From an uncultured Steroidobacter sp. (GTDB lineage: Bacteria; Pseudomonadota; Gammaproteobacteria; Steroidobacterales; Steroidobacteraceae), in NCBI GenBank assembly GCA_946478975.1, contig CAMLEO010000067.1, positions 1-27,363 on the forward strand: DNA of 27,363 nucleotides, given 5' to 3'. Of this stretch, positions 16,168 to 23,908 are shown one piece after another. The first letter of the stretch is position 1. Every line of letters starts with the position of its first letter. A model generated the notes under the pieces. It saw only the letters and a list, made by a program, of their open reading frames with translations, was not told the DNA's origin and ran no database searches. A program made the translations under genes and the position numbers.

Positions 16168-17034
16168 ATGAGCTCGGAAAAATCCTTTCCTAAACCCCCA
16201 TTCCCCAAACAACCGCAATCCCTGCCGGGTTCGAGCCGGGCGATGAAGCCCGAGCCCGACTACGGCGAAGACAGTTACAAAGGTGCGAATCGTCTGACGG
16301 ACAAGAAGGCGCTGATCACGGGCGCCGACTCCGGCATCGGACGCGCCGTGGCACTCGCATTCGCGCGCGAAGGCGCCGACGTGATCGTGAGCTATTTGAA
16401 CGAGCACGACGACGCGAAAGAAACCCAGCGCCTGGTCGAATCCGCGGGCCGCAAGTGCGTGCTGATCGCCGGCGACATCGGCAGTGCCTCGTTCTGCAAA
16501 GAACTGGTGAAGAAAGCCGTCGACGCACTTGGCCGCATCGATATTCTGGTCAACAACGCCGCCCACCAGATGACGTTCGAGAAACTCGAAGACATTCCAG
16601 ACGAGGAATGGAACAAGACGCTGGCCGTGAATATCTCGGCGATGTTCTTTATCACCAAGGCCGCGATGCCTCACATGAAAGCCGGCGCGAGCATCATCAA
16701 TACGGCGTCGATCAACGCGGACACACCGAATCCCACGCTGCTGGCGTACGCGACCACCAAAGGCGCGATTCAGAACTTCACCGCTGGGTTGGCGCAGCTG
16801 CTGGCGGAAAAAGGCATTCGCGCCAATGCGGTCGCGCCCGGGCCGGTGTGGACGCCGTTGATTCCAGCGTCGATGCCGGATGAGAAAGTGCAGCAGTTCG
16901 GCTCGCAAGTGCCCATGAAACGACCGGCGCAGCCGTGTGAGCTTGCGCCGGTGTACGTGATGCTGGCGAGTAGCGAAGCGAGTTACGTTTCCGGCGCAAC
17001 CGTCGCTGTCACGGGCGGCAAACCGATCCTCTAG
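16168..17034 (+). CDS. SDR-family oxidoreductase, YdaD/YghA-like
   Basis: A 288-residue NAD(P)-dependent short-chain dehydrogenase of the subgroup with a Pro-rich N-terminal extension (PKPPFPKQPQSLPGS), known from general-stress proteins such as B. subtilis YdaD. The cofactor motif is TGADSGIG at 51-58, followed by NNAA at 129-132. The catalytic residues are Asn155, Ser181, Tyr194 and Lys198 (YATTK). AGGAGG lies 6 bases before ATG 16168. It converges on the zinc-dehydrogenase operon, and a stress role is inferred from family and neighbours. Substrate unknown. Confidence 0.9.
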   Translation: MSSEKSFPKPPFPKQPQSLPGSSRAMKPEPDYGEDSYKGANRLTDKKALITGADSGIGRAVALAFAREGADVIVSYLNEHDDAKETQRLVESAGRKCVLIAGDIGSASFCKELVKKAVDALGRIDILVNNAAHQMTFEKLEDIPDEEWNKTLAVNISAMFFITKAAMPHMKAGASIINTASINADTPNPTLLAYATTKGAIQNFTAGLAQLLAEKGIRANAVAPGPVWTPLIPASMPDEKVQQFGSQVPMKRPAQPCELAPVYVMLASSEASYVSGATVAVTGGKPIL

Positions 17035-17041
17035 TCCGCAG

Positions 17042-17074
17042 GGTGGTAGACGTCAGTGAGTGACGTCTACCACC
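17042..17074. terminator. Bidirectional 14-bp hairpin between SDR and zinc-dehydrogenase genes
   Basis: GGTGGTAGACGTCA (17042-17055) and TGACGTCTACCACC (17061-17074) form a perfect 14-bp stem with a 5-base loop. It lies between convergent genes, and one arm is the last codons and stop of the dehydrogenase gene. There is no T-run on either side, but its place and strength suggest two-way termination. Confidence 0.65.
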
Positions 17075-18225
17075 ACCTTCACGCAATCATCGTCCTTGTT
17101 CCGGAACATCTGGTACGCGTCCGGCACCTCTTCCAGCGATACGCGATGCGTGATGATGAACGAGGGGTCGATCTCGCCCGCCTCGATTCTCGCGAGCAGC
17201 GGCTTCATATAATGTTGCACGTGAGTCTGGCCGGACTTCACCGTCAGGGCCTTGTTCACAATGGCGCCGAACGGAATCTTGTCCACCACGCCGCCATACA
17301 CGCCCGGCACCGACACCGTGCCGCCGTTCCGACACGCCTGGATCGCCTGGCGCAGCACACCCGGCCGATCTGTCTCCATGCGCAGCGCTTGTTTCACTTT
17401 GTCATAGGAGTGCTGCACGCCATGCATGTGCGCCTCCATGCCGACCGCATCGATACACGAGTCCGGACCGCGGCCGCCGGTGAGCTCATTCAATGTCGGC
17501 ATCACATCGGTGTCTTCGTAATTGATTACCTCGGCGCCGGCACGTTCAGCGAGGCGCAAGCGCTCAGGGAAGCGATCGATGGCGATCACGCGGCCCGCGC
17601 CCAACAACATGGCGCTCTTGATCGCAAACAGGCCGACAGGCCCACAGCCCCACACCGCAACGGTGTCGCCCTGCTGGATGTTGCAATTCTCGGCCGCCAT
17701 GTAGCCGGTTGGCAGGATGTCGCTCAGGAACAAGACCTGCTCATCGCTCAGCGCATCCGGAATCTTGATTGGCCCCACATCTGCGAACGGCACGCGCACG
17801 TACTGCGCCTGGCCGCCGGCGTAGCCGCCGAGCAAATGCGAGTAGCCAAAGATGCCGCACGGGGAATGGCCCCAGAATTTTTCCGCGAGCTTGGCGTTGG
17901 GGTTGGAGTTCTCGCACAACGAGAACATTTCCTTCTCGCAAAAGAAACAGTTGCCGCACGAGATCGGGAACGGCACGACCACGCGGTCGCCAGTGGCGAG
18001 GTTGCTCACGCCGGAGCCCACCTCCACCACTTCGCCCATGAACTCGTGACCGAGAACGTCCCCGCGCATCATGCCGGGCACATACCCGTCGTACAGATGC
18101 ACGTCGGAGCCGCAGATCGCCGCTTTCGTGACTTTGACGATCGCATCGCGCGGGTTGAGGATGCGCGGATCCGGCACTTCTTCGACGCCGACTTTGTGAA
18201 TTCCCTGCCAACACACTGCTTTCAT
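17053..18225 (-). CDS. Zinc-dependent alcohol dehydrogenase (formaldehyde-dehydrogenase-like)
   Basis: A 390-residue medium-chain dehydrogenase of the group that includes glutathione-independent formaldehyde dehydrogenase. The catalytic zinc site has Cys38 (AICGSDVH) and His60-Glu61 (GHEFMGEV). The structural zinc site has Cys90, Cys93, Cys96 and Cys104. The Rossmann motif is GCGPVG at 193-198, and a long insertion ([20 protein letters not shown]) is typical of this group. ATG 18225 overlaps the stop of the SRPBCC gene (ATGA), so the two are translationally coupled. It is the last gene of the five-gene operon. The likely role is oxidation of an alcohol or aldehyde, perhaps in detoxification. 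Confidence 0.92.
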   Translation of the reverse strand: MKAVCWQGIHKVGVEEVPDPRILNPRDAIVKVTKAAICGSDVHLYDGYVPGMMRGDVLGHEFMGEVVEVGSGVSNLATGDRVVVPFPISCGNCFFCEKEMFSLCENSNPNAKLAEKFWGHSPCGIFGYSHLLGGYAGGQAQYVRVPFADVGPIKIPDALSDEQVLFLSDILPTGYMAAENCNIQQGDTVAVWGCGPVGLFAIKSAMLLGAGRVIAIDRFPERLRLAERAGAEVINYEDTDVMPTLNELTGGRGPDSCIDAVGMEAHMHGVQHSYDKVKQALRMETDRPGVLRQAIQACRNGGTVSVPGVYGGVVDKIPFGAIVNKALTVKSGQTHVQHYMKPLLARIEAGEIDPSFIITHRVSLEEVPDAYQMFRNKDDDCVKVVVDVTH

Positions 18226-19208
18226 GACAACCCCTTCGTGAACGTCCGACCCACCAGGCTGCGCGCTCCCGACGGCTGGCCGCGCGTCGTTGCGATCTCG
18301 CCGGTCTCGATCAATTGCTTCAAGCGGCGCAGGTCCTCTTTGATGACAATCTCCGGCGCGGCTGAGAACAGCTTCGCCGCCTGCTGCGCCATGCGACCAC
18401 CAGGCAAGCCGTAGTACATCTCGACTCTGACGATCGTGCCGCGTCCGCCCGAGGCCGTTTCGAAACGCACACTGCCGCAGTGATTCACTTCCGAACCTTC
18501 GCGCGTGCGCCAGGAAATAAACTGATTCGGCTGATCGTCGACGATCTCCGATTGCCACTGCAGCCGCATGCCGCCCGGCACTTTCGCAATCCAATGAGAG
18601 GTGCGATCGCCGGTCTCGCGCACCGATTCCAGGTGCTGCATGAAGCGCGGCAGGTTCTCCAGCTTGCGCCAGAACTCATACAGCTTTTCCGGCGGGCTGT
18701 TGATCGCCAGCGTCACGGTGATCGGCAGATCCTGCGAGGCACGCGCGATCGAATCCTGAATATCGAGCTTGCTGGCATACACATCGACGGCCGCGACGCC
18801 CGCAACCGCAGTCGCCGCGGCAGCGATGCGAGCGGGGTTCGCTTGCGGAGAACGCAGCGACGCTCCCAACAACGCCAGATCCATCACATCGCCAATCACT
18901 CGCGACGAGGAGAAAGCGGCGGGCGCTTTGCCAGATAACAAGCCGACGCCGCTTGCGATCTCACGCATGCCACACATGCGCATGATGGTGCTTTGATCGC
19001 CAACGCCGATCGCGCGGCCGAGCGCTTTGGGGGCGAGCAATTGAGTCACCCCCAAGCCGATGCTGAACCAGCCGAGCGAGCGGTTGAGCGTGTCCCGATC
19101 TCCCATCGTGCGCACGGCTCGCCGCACTTGGGTCGGGCCTTGGGATTTCGGCACGGAGGTGAGCCGCCGCGCCGTGGATTTCAAACGTTCAGTGGGAGAC
19201 GTCGCCAT
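18222..19208 (-). CDS. Membrane-associated SRPBCC (polyketide cyclase/dehydrase-like) protein
   Basis: A 328-residue protein in two parts. Residues about 40-145 are hydrophobic and glycine-rich ([40 protein letters not shown]) and look like membrane helices. Residues about 160-290 form a START-like SRPBCC domain ([49 protein letters not shown]) that normally binds a hydrophobic ligand. The combination suggests lipid or hydrophobic-molecule handling at the inner membrane; this is inference. Ribosome site AAGGGA precedes ATG 19208. It starts 20 bases after the DUF3618 gene and overlaps the dehydrogenase gene by four bases. Confidence 0.82.
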   Translation of the reverse strand: MATSPTERLKSTARRLTSVPKSQGPTQVRRAVRTMGDRDTLNRSLGWFSIGLGVTQLLAPKALGRAIGVGDQSTIMRMCGMREIASGVGLLSGKAPAAFSSSRVIGDVMDLALLGASLRSPQANPARIAAAATAVAGVAAVDVYASKLDIQDSIARASQDLPITVTLAINSPPEKLYEFWRKLENLPRFMQHLESVRETGDRTSHWIAKVPGGMRLQWQSEIVDDQPNQFISWRTREGSEVNHCGSVRFETASGGRGTIVRVEMYYGLPGGRMAQQAAKLFSAAPEIVIKEDLRRLKQLIETGEIATTRGQPSGARSLVGRTFTKGLS

Positions 19209-19228
19209 GTTCAGTCCCTTAAGGCAAA

Positions 19229-20047
19229 TCAGCCTTGCTCCGGCGGTTGAGTAGACGTTTCGGTGCGATTCGAACCTTCGTGCCGCTCCATCGTCGATGA
19301 CACCGCCTGCTTCAGGTTTTCATATTCACGCTGACCGACTTCTTTGGCGCGAGCCAGCGTGCGATCGCGCGTCGGTCCGATGAGGCGGTTCTCATATTGA
19401 GTGATCGGCAGCGCTGCGCCGATCAGGGCGCCGGCGGCGAGCGCCAATGCACCGAGCGCGATGGGTTGCTCCTGCACCAGGTTCATCAGGTCCGAGCGCA
19501 TGCCTTCGGTACGATCCTGCACGGAGCGCATCGTGCTCGAAAGACGGCCTCGCGCCTTATCCGCTACGTCTTGCGCCGTTCCCGTGACACGGTCGCTCAC
19601 CCGATGAGCGGCACTGCTCATGCGTGCACGAGCTTCATCGACTTTGCCGCGAATGCCGCTATCGTTGTGGCCGTAGTCGCTGTAATCCTCCGAGCCGCGA
19701 TAGCTGGCGAACTCTTCGCTCTCGTCATACGCCGAAGAGCGCGAACGATTGCGAGTGGCGATGGAGGTGGTGAGCCAGATCAGTCCGGCCGCCGTCAGCA
19801 GCACCGGAATTGGATTGTTGCGCACCGTCTCGCCGGCTTCGCGAATGAACTCCGAGCCGTTGTTGCGCAGGAAGTCCACCGATTTATCCAGCAGCTCGCC
19901 CGGCGACAGCTTGCGTTCGATCTCATCTAATGTTCGATCCAGGTCGGCGCGAATCTGCTCGCCTTCACGCTCCAGATCCGCCGGGCTGCGAGTCGTGGCG
20001 CCGGAATTTTGCTTGGCCCAGGCGCCGTTGTCAGTTGAAGCGTTCAT
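19229..20047 (-). CDS. DUF3618 family membrane protein
   Basis: About 272 residues. The DUF3618 signature is seen near the N-terminus: LEREGEQIRADLDRTLDEIERKLSPGELLD. A hydrophobic segment follows (PIPVLLTAAGLIWLTTSIA, about 80-98), then a Ser/Tyr/Asp-rich stretch, an amphipathic helix resembling apolipoprotein/LEA-like repeats (RMSSAAHRVSDRVTGTAQDV), and a second hydrophobic segment (IALGALALAAGALIGAALPI). I chose the second of two adjacent ATGs (20047), because GGAGG is then 5 bases upstream and the start shares one base with the upstream stop (TGATG). DUF3618 genes usually sit beside holin-like genes, as here; the function is unknown. Confidence 0.85.
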   Translation of the reverse strand: MNASTDNGAWAKQNSGATTRSPADLEREGEQIRADLDRTLDEIERKLSPGELLDKSVDFLRNNGSEFIREAGETVRNNPIPVLLTAAGLIWLTTSIATRNRSRSSAYDESEEFASYRGSEDYSDYGHNDSGIRGKVDEARARMSSAAHRVSDRVTGTAQDVADKARGRLSSTMRSVQDRTEGMRSDLMNLVQEQPIALGALALAAGALIGAALPITQYENRLIGPTRDRTLARAKEVGQREYENLKQAVSSTMERHEGSNRTETSTQPPEQG

Positions 20048-20460
20048 CATGTCCTCCGCGCGACCACGGTCGCATCTTTCTGTAAGGAATTCTGAGTACG
20101 GTCGAGGCGGTCGCCGATGTTTGCGACCTTGCGCTGTCCGGTCTTGAGCAGCATCCAGCCGATCAGCAGCAATGCGACGCTGACGATGAGCGCCGCCAGC
20201 CACGGCTTCATCACTTCCGCCAGCGCCAGCACCAATGCCGCCACTAATGTGAGTGCGCCAGCGAGCAGCACACCGGCGGCGATGGCGAACGGTGCAATAC
20301 TCTTTTTCGCATCGTTCAACGCGCCGCGCGCTTCGGCCTTGGCGAGCGCGATCTCGTTCTTGGCCAACGCCACCGCGTCGTCCATCAAACGTGTCAGCAG
20401 CCCTGCCACTGATCCTTGCTCCGCACTGCCTGCGGACAGGTGACTAGAAGTGGATGCCAT
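20047..20460 (-). CDS. Holin-like DUF1469/PF07332-type membrane protein
   Basis: A 137-residue protein. An N-terminal amphipathic helix (SVAGLLTRLMDDAVALAKNEIALAKAEARGALNDAKK) is followed by two transmembrane helices (about 53-78 and 85-105), then a basic tail. This matches the 'phage holin family' DUF1469 (YqjE-like) proteins, which are chromosomal envelope proteins and not necessarily phage. In E. coli, yqjE lies with yqjD, a ribosome-associated membrane protein; the analogy to this cluster is loose. The start is three bases after the upstream stop, and the stop overlaps the DUF3618 start, so the genes are tightly coupled. Confidence 0.85.
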   Translation of the reverse strand: MASTSSHLSAGSAEQGSVAGLLTRLMDDAVALAKNEIALAKAEARGALNDAKKSIAPFAIAAGVLLAGALTLVAALVLALAEVMKPWLAALIVSVALLLIGWMLLKTGQRKVANIGDRLDRTQNSLQKDATVVARRT

Positions 20461-20463
20461 GGC

Positions 20464-20964
20464 TCATGCTCCATAAGCCGGCGATCCATACGGGTCGGGC
20501 GCGGGTGTGTTCTGGGCCGCTTCGCCCCAGTCCTGGTCGGTTTCGCTCTCGGCCGAAGCGCCGAGATCCTCGCCCTCGAAGGCTGCTTCTTCGGACGAGG
20601 CTTTCATGAAGCGCGCGGCGACCAGCCCGAGTGCAGCGCTGCCGAGTAGAAACATTCCGGGGTGACGCTGCGCGAGCTGCCGCATGTCCCGGTAGATATC
20701 TTCGATGCTGTCTTCGCGCAGCCGCGTCGCGAAAGTTCCGACGCTGTTCGCAACCTGCGTGGCGTAGTTCGCCAGTGTCGGCTGCGACTGGTCGAGCTGC
20801 GAGCCGGCCAGGTCGATGGCATCGGCAATTTCGGCAATCTGATCGGCGGCGGCGCGCTTGCCGCTTTCGATCTTTTCCTTGCCGTCCTGCGTAATGCGCT
20901 GCTTGAGATTCGCGGCGCGACCGCCGGAGCGCGCCTTCGAGCCGGTGTCAGTGGATTCGTTCAT
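20464..20964 (-). CDS. Unknown single-span membrane protein, first gene of the five-gene operon
   Basis: A 166-residue protein I do not recognise beyond resemblance to small proteins found upstream of holin/DUF3618 genes. Residues 18-90 are charged and helical (LKQRITQDGKEKIESGKRAAADQIAEIADAID), followed by EDIYRDMRQLAQRHPG and a hydrophobic segment (MFLLGSAALGLVAARFM, about 104-120). The C-terminal 45 residues are acidic and end in a Pro/Tyr/Gly-rich tail. The charge pattern, a soluble helical arm ahead of one span, resembles YqjD/ElaB-type proteins. ACGGAG lies 8 bases before ATG 20964. Confidence 0.75.
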   Translation of the reverse strand: MNESTDTGSKARSGGRAANLKQRITQDGKEKIESGKRAAADQIAEIADAIDLAGSQLDQSQPTLANYATQVANSVGTFATRLREDSIEDIYRDMRQLAQRHPGMFLLGSAALGLVAARFMKASSEEAAFEGEDLGASAESETDQDWGEAAQNTPAPDPYGSPAYGA

Positions 20965-21242
20965 GACGCAATCTCCGTTGAGTTTTCATCGCCGCCGTCG
21001 ACGGCGTCACGATGCTCGATATAACCGTACGATGAAAAGGGAACCGCAGTTTCAACCGGAGCGCGAGCCAGAAGGTTCCGCGCGATGGATGCTCGCAAGC
21101 GACTTTTTCCTGCCATCGCAGCAGCGCGCTTTAACCTTTGTTAGCAGCGGCCAATCGCTAGGAAACAAATACCCGGCGAGCGGAACAGCACTGCGCGCGA
21201 TGCGTTGCTCGACGTGCATTCCCTGCGATTGAAAGGATCACG

Positions 21243-22469
21243 ATGCGTTTCGACGAGAGCCTGGCGTTCAAACGCGACCCGTACCGATTTATCGCGAAAC
21301 GCTGTCGTCAAATCGCCTCCGACGTGTATGAGACACGTCTGTTCCTGCGCAAGACGACCTGCGTAACGGGTCGCGCGGCGGCGGTGTTGTTCTACGACGG
21401 CGATCGTTTCGCACGTCACGGCGCCGCTCCCGAGCCGCTGCAGAAAACACTGCTCGGTGTGGGCGGTGTGCAAAGCATGGACGGCGCCGCTCATCAGCAC
21501 CGCAAATCGATGTTTCTTGCGCTGATGACGCCCCCACGCATTCGGGAGCTCGCCGACTCGTTTCGGCAGGAGTTGCTGGCGGAGCTCACGCAGTGGCAGA
21601 ACCAGGAACGCGTCGTCTTATATGACGCGCTTCAGCCGGTGCTCACGCGAGCGGTGTGCAAATGGTCCGGCGTGCCGCTCGCGCCGCGCGAGATCGCCCG
21701 CCGTACCAAACAACTAACAGCGTTGTTCGATGCCGCAGGCCGCTTCCCGGCGCATTTCCGTTCACGCATCGATCGAACTCGGGCTGAGGACTGGGCCGCG
21801 GGGTTGATCGAGAACGTGCGCTTGGGCGCGATCATGCCGCCGGCGCAATCGGCGCTGCGCGAGATTGCCTTACATCGAGATCTCGAAGGCCAGCTGCTCA
21901 CGGCGCACACGGCGGCGGTGGAATTGCTGAATGTATTGCGTCCGACCGTCGCAGTGTCCGTTTACATCGTGTTCTGCGCCCATGCTCTGCACCAATTTGC
22001 GGAAGCCGCCGCAGGGCTGCGCACGGGCGGTCAACCTTACATGGATGCATTCATCAGCGAGGTGCGGCGGTTCTATCCGTTCTTTCCGGCCGTGCCCGCC
22101 CGAGTGCGCCAGCCGTTCCGCTGGGGCGGACATGAATTTCCACGGAACCGGCGGGTGATGCTCGATCTGTACGGCATCAATCACGACCCGCGGGTGTGGG
22201 AGGACCCCGAAACGTTCCATCCGCAACGTTTTCTGCAGTGGAATGGCGATGCTTATGCATTTGTGCCGCAGGGCGGCGGCAGTCATCAGCTCCAGCATCG
22301 CTGTCCCGGGGAATGGATCACCGTGGCGCTGATGCGGACCGCGATCGAGCTGTTCACCCAAACAATTCGTTACAACGTTCCGCCGCAGGATCTGAGCGTG
22401 GACGCCGCACGACTGCCCGCATTACCGCGTAGCCGGTTTGTGATCAGCGCAGTCCGGCGGGCGGATTGA
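21243..22469 (+). CDS. CYP152-type cytochrome P450 (fatty-acid peroxygenase)
   Basis: A 408-residue haem enzyme that should use H2O2 directly to hydroxylate fatty acids. The CYP152 marks are clear: the I-helix LLNVLRPTVAVS with Arg233-Pro234, which binds the substrate carboxylate and replaces the usual acid-Thr pair; the ExxR motif EVRR (273-276); and the haem loop FVPQGGGSHQLQHRCPGEW with ligand Cys354. The position that is His85 in the decarboxylase OleT and Gln85 in P450 BSbeta/SPalpha appears here as Gln77 (VQSMDG), favouring hydroxylation over alkene formation; this alignment is from memory. AAAGGA precedes ATG 21243. No redox partner gene is adjacent, as expected for a peroxygenase. Confidence 0.92.
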   Translation: MRFDESLAFKRDPYRFIAKRCRQIASDVYETRLFLRKTTCVTGRAAAVLFYDGDRFARHGAAPEPLQKTLLGVGGVQSMDGAAHQHRKSMFLALMTPPRIRELADSFRQELLAELTQWQNQERVVLYDALQPVLTRAVCKWSGVPLAPREIARRTKQLTALFDAAGRFPAHFRSRIDRTRAEDWAAGLIENVRLGAIMPPAQSALREIALHRDLEGQLLTAHTAAVELLNVLRPTVAVSVYIVFCAHALHQFAEAAAGLRTGGQPYMDAFISEVRRFYPFFPAVPARVRQPFRWGGHEFPRNRRVMLDLYGINHDPRVWEDPETFHPQRFLQWNGDAYAFVPQGGGSHQLQHRCPGEWITVALMRTAIELFTQTIRYNVPPQDLSVDAARLPALPRSRFVISAVRRAD

Positions 22470-22485
22470 GCGCGTAACGCGCTCA
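22467..22485. terminator. Symmetric hairpin containing the stop codons of both convergent genes
   Basis: TGAGCGCGTAACGCGCTCA is a perfect inverted repeat (8-bp stem, TAA loop). Its first three bases are the P450 stop and its last three the ArsR-family stop. TTT follows on the plus strand. It is a probable two-way terminator. Confidence 0.7.
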
Positions 22486-22833
22486 TTTCTCATCGGGATC
22501 CGCCAGAACATCTCCAAGCCGGTCCAGCCGGCGCTCCCACAGGGAACGACGCTCGTGCAACCACTGCTCGGCGGCGGCCAGACCGGCCGGATCCATACGG
22601 CAGGTGCGCACCCGGCCCACCTTCTCGGTGTGCACCAGGCCGCTGTCCTCCAGCACTTGTAAATGCTGAACAACGGCGGCCAGCGATATTTGCAACGGTT
22701 CCGCCAGCTGCGACACCGAGACCGGCCCGCGGCCGAGCGCCACCAATATTTCGCGGCGCGTGGGGTCCGCCAGGGCCTGAAACACCCGGTTTACATCGAC
22801 TTTCGGCCGGCGGAGCGACATTCGCAGCGACAT
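22483..22833 (-). CDS. ArsR-family winged-helix regulator
   Basis: A 116-residue regulator with the ArsR/SmtB fold: VFQALADPTRREILVAL, then the helix-turn-helix SVSQLAEPLQISLAAVVQHLQVLEDSGLV (about 39-67) and the wing TEKVGRVRTCRMDP. No cysteine metal-site motif (such as CVCDL) is seen; it belongs to the group usually paired with AHSA1/SRPBCC genes. Here it lies downstream of the SRPBCC gene with a 145-base gap, whereas the usual order is regulator first. The start is ATG 22833 or an in-frame ATG at 22821; a 12-base near-duplication creates both. Confidence 0.88.
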   Translation of the reverse strand: MSLRMSLRRPKVDVNRVFQALADPTRREILVALGRGPVSVSQLAEPLQISLAAVVQHLQVLEDSGLVHTEKVGRVRTCRMDPAGLAAAEQWLHERRSLWERRLDRLGDVLADPDEK

Positions 22834-22978
22834 TCCTTTTGCGAGGAAACACCTAGGGAAGCTCGGATGGCTCGACTTCCCCGACTTCAGCAGGTCTGCA
22901 ACCGGCTGAAATGCTTCGTCGACGACATCGCCAACATTGAAAAACGGCGACTGCTCGGAATAACACGGAGCGACAAGG

Positions 22979-23452
22979 TTAAATCAGCGCCTCGTGCAGC
23001 CGATCAAACAAGTGACGCCACCCCGCTTCGCGAATTTTCTGGCCGTCCGCACCCGCGAAAAACGCCGCCTGCTCGGTATAAACCAGTTTTGATACTTGCC
23101 CTGCAGGGAATATTTCTGTAGTAGCAAGCGAGCAAGAGATACGTTTCTCGGCCACCGTCATGGAATATGCAACAACGATGCGCCGATTTGGTACGATATC
23201 TAGGTAATAAGTGTCGTTGGCTAAGGCAGTACCTTGTTCAAGCGGAGCCCCGGGTTTGAAACGAAAGCGAGCACGCTCCATCCCGCCGACGCGGAAGTCC
23301 ATTTCGAATTTGTCAACTTCGAAGCCCTCGCCCTCGGCGAACCAGCGACGTTTCTTGACCGGATCGGCAAACTGCCCGAAAACCTGCTCCGGTGTCGCCG
23401 AATAGCTGCGCTCGATGACAAATGTGCTGTGAACTATCGTCAGCTCGCTCAT
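22979..23452 (-). CDS. AHSA1/SRPBCC-domain protein
   Basis: A 157-residue single-domain SRPBCC protein: VIERSYSATPEQVFGQFADPVKKRRWF opens the helix-grip fold, with FEMDFRVGGMERARFRF, RRIVVAYSMTV and the C-terminal helix EAGWRHLFDRLHEAL. Such proteins bind hydrophobic ligands and often form a pair with an ArsR regulator, as here. I chose ATG 23452 because GGGGG lies about 7 bases upstream; the open frame extends 23 codons further into the promoter region. Inverted TTAAG/CTTAA motifs upstream are probable operator sites. Ligand unknown. Confidence 0.87.
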   Translation of the reverse strand: MSELTIVHSTFVIERSYSATPEQVFGQFADPVKKRRWFAEGEGFEVDKFEMDFRVGGMERARFRFKPGAPLEQGTALANDTYYLDIVPNRRIVVAYSMTVAEKRISCSLATTEIFPAGQVSKLVYTEQAAFFAGADGQKIREAGWRHLFDRLHEALI

Positions 23453-23482
23453 AATCCGGCCCCCTTTAGAAACGGTCACATC

Positions 23483-23502
23483 AGTTAAGAAGTTACTTAA
23501 GT
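23483..23502. promoter_or_regulatory. Candidate ArsR-type operator 1
   Basis: AGTTAAGAAGTTACTTAAGT is an imperfect inverted repeat with TTAAG and CTTAA arms, 31 bases upstream of the SRPBCC start. ArsR-family proteins of SRPBCC pairs bind similar AT-rich dyads. The assignment is inferred. Confidence 0.45.
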
Positions 23503-23531
23503 TTTCATCCGCAGCCAGCAATTGTCAAGCC

Positions 23532-23545
23532 GATACTTAACTATC
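23532..23545. promoter_or_regulatory. Candidate ArsR-type operator 2
   Basis: GATACTTAACTATC is palindromic at 12 of 14 positions and shares TACTTAA with the site 40 bases away. Two copies of one word in one promoter support a real operator. Confidence 0.4.
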
Positions 23546-23632
23546 AGCGAAACATTGTCTCGATGAGCTCACCACCCGCGGAACTTGTCGAGGCGGCTGC
23601 GGATTCAAGCGGCGTTACCCAGAGGACTAACC

Positions 23633-23860
23633 ATGGCAACTAAGAAACGACCGAAAACTGCTGCGAAGAAGAAGAGCTCGGCAACCTCCCGCGTCCGTTG
23701 GACTTCCGCCAACGACCGCGAGATGAAGGCGATGATCAAGGCGCAGACCCCGGCCCGCGCCATCGCCAAGCAACTGGATCGCACCGAAGCTGCGGTTCGT
23801 CAGCGCATTCACAAGCTCGGCTTGTCGCTGCGCTCGTCGAAGAAAAAATCCAAGCGCTGA
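23633..23860 (+). CDS. Small basic DNA-binding protein with histone-like tail and Myb/GcrA-like helix-turn-helix
   Basis: A 75-residue, very basic protein. Residues 1-19 (ATKKRPKTAAKKKSSATS) resemble the Lys/Ala-rich tails of bacterial H1-like proteins. Residues 21-66 start with RWTSANDREMKAMI and end with AKQLDRTEAAVRQRIHKLGLS, the pattern of SANT/Myb-like or GcrA-type three-helix domains, which end in a similar VHRLGLS block. The tail SSKKKSKR is basic again. I chose ATG 23633 because GAGGA lies 7 bases upstream; an upstream in-frame start adds residues unlike the family. A strong terminator follows. A nucleoid or regulatory role is inferred. Confidence 0.75.
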   Translation: MATKKRPKTAAKKKSSATSRVRWTSANDREMKAMIKAQTPARAIAKQLDRTEAAVRQRIHKLGLSLRSSKKKSKR

Positions 23861-23908
23861 TCGAACGTCTGGAACGTGGCCGCCCGCCGGTCACGTTTCC
23901 AAAACGTT

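Noticed and set aside
17056..18414. A 452-codon plus-strand open frame
   Set aside because: It is antisense to the zinc dehydrogenase, whose zinc and cofactor motifs are all in the minus frame.
20047..20460. Prophage remnant suggested by the holin-like protein
   Set aside because: DUF1469 holin-like genes are common chromosomal envelope genes, and no other phage gene is present.
21032..21232. A possible 66-residue gene before the P450
   Set aside because: No ribosome site or recognisable content. I treat this gap as the divergent promoter region.
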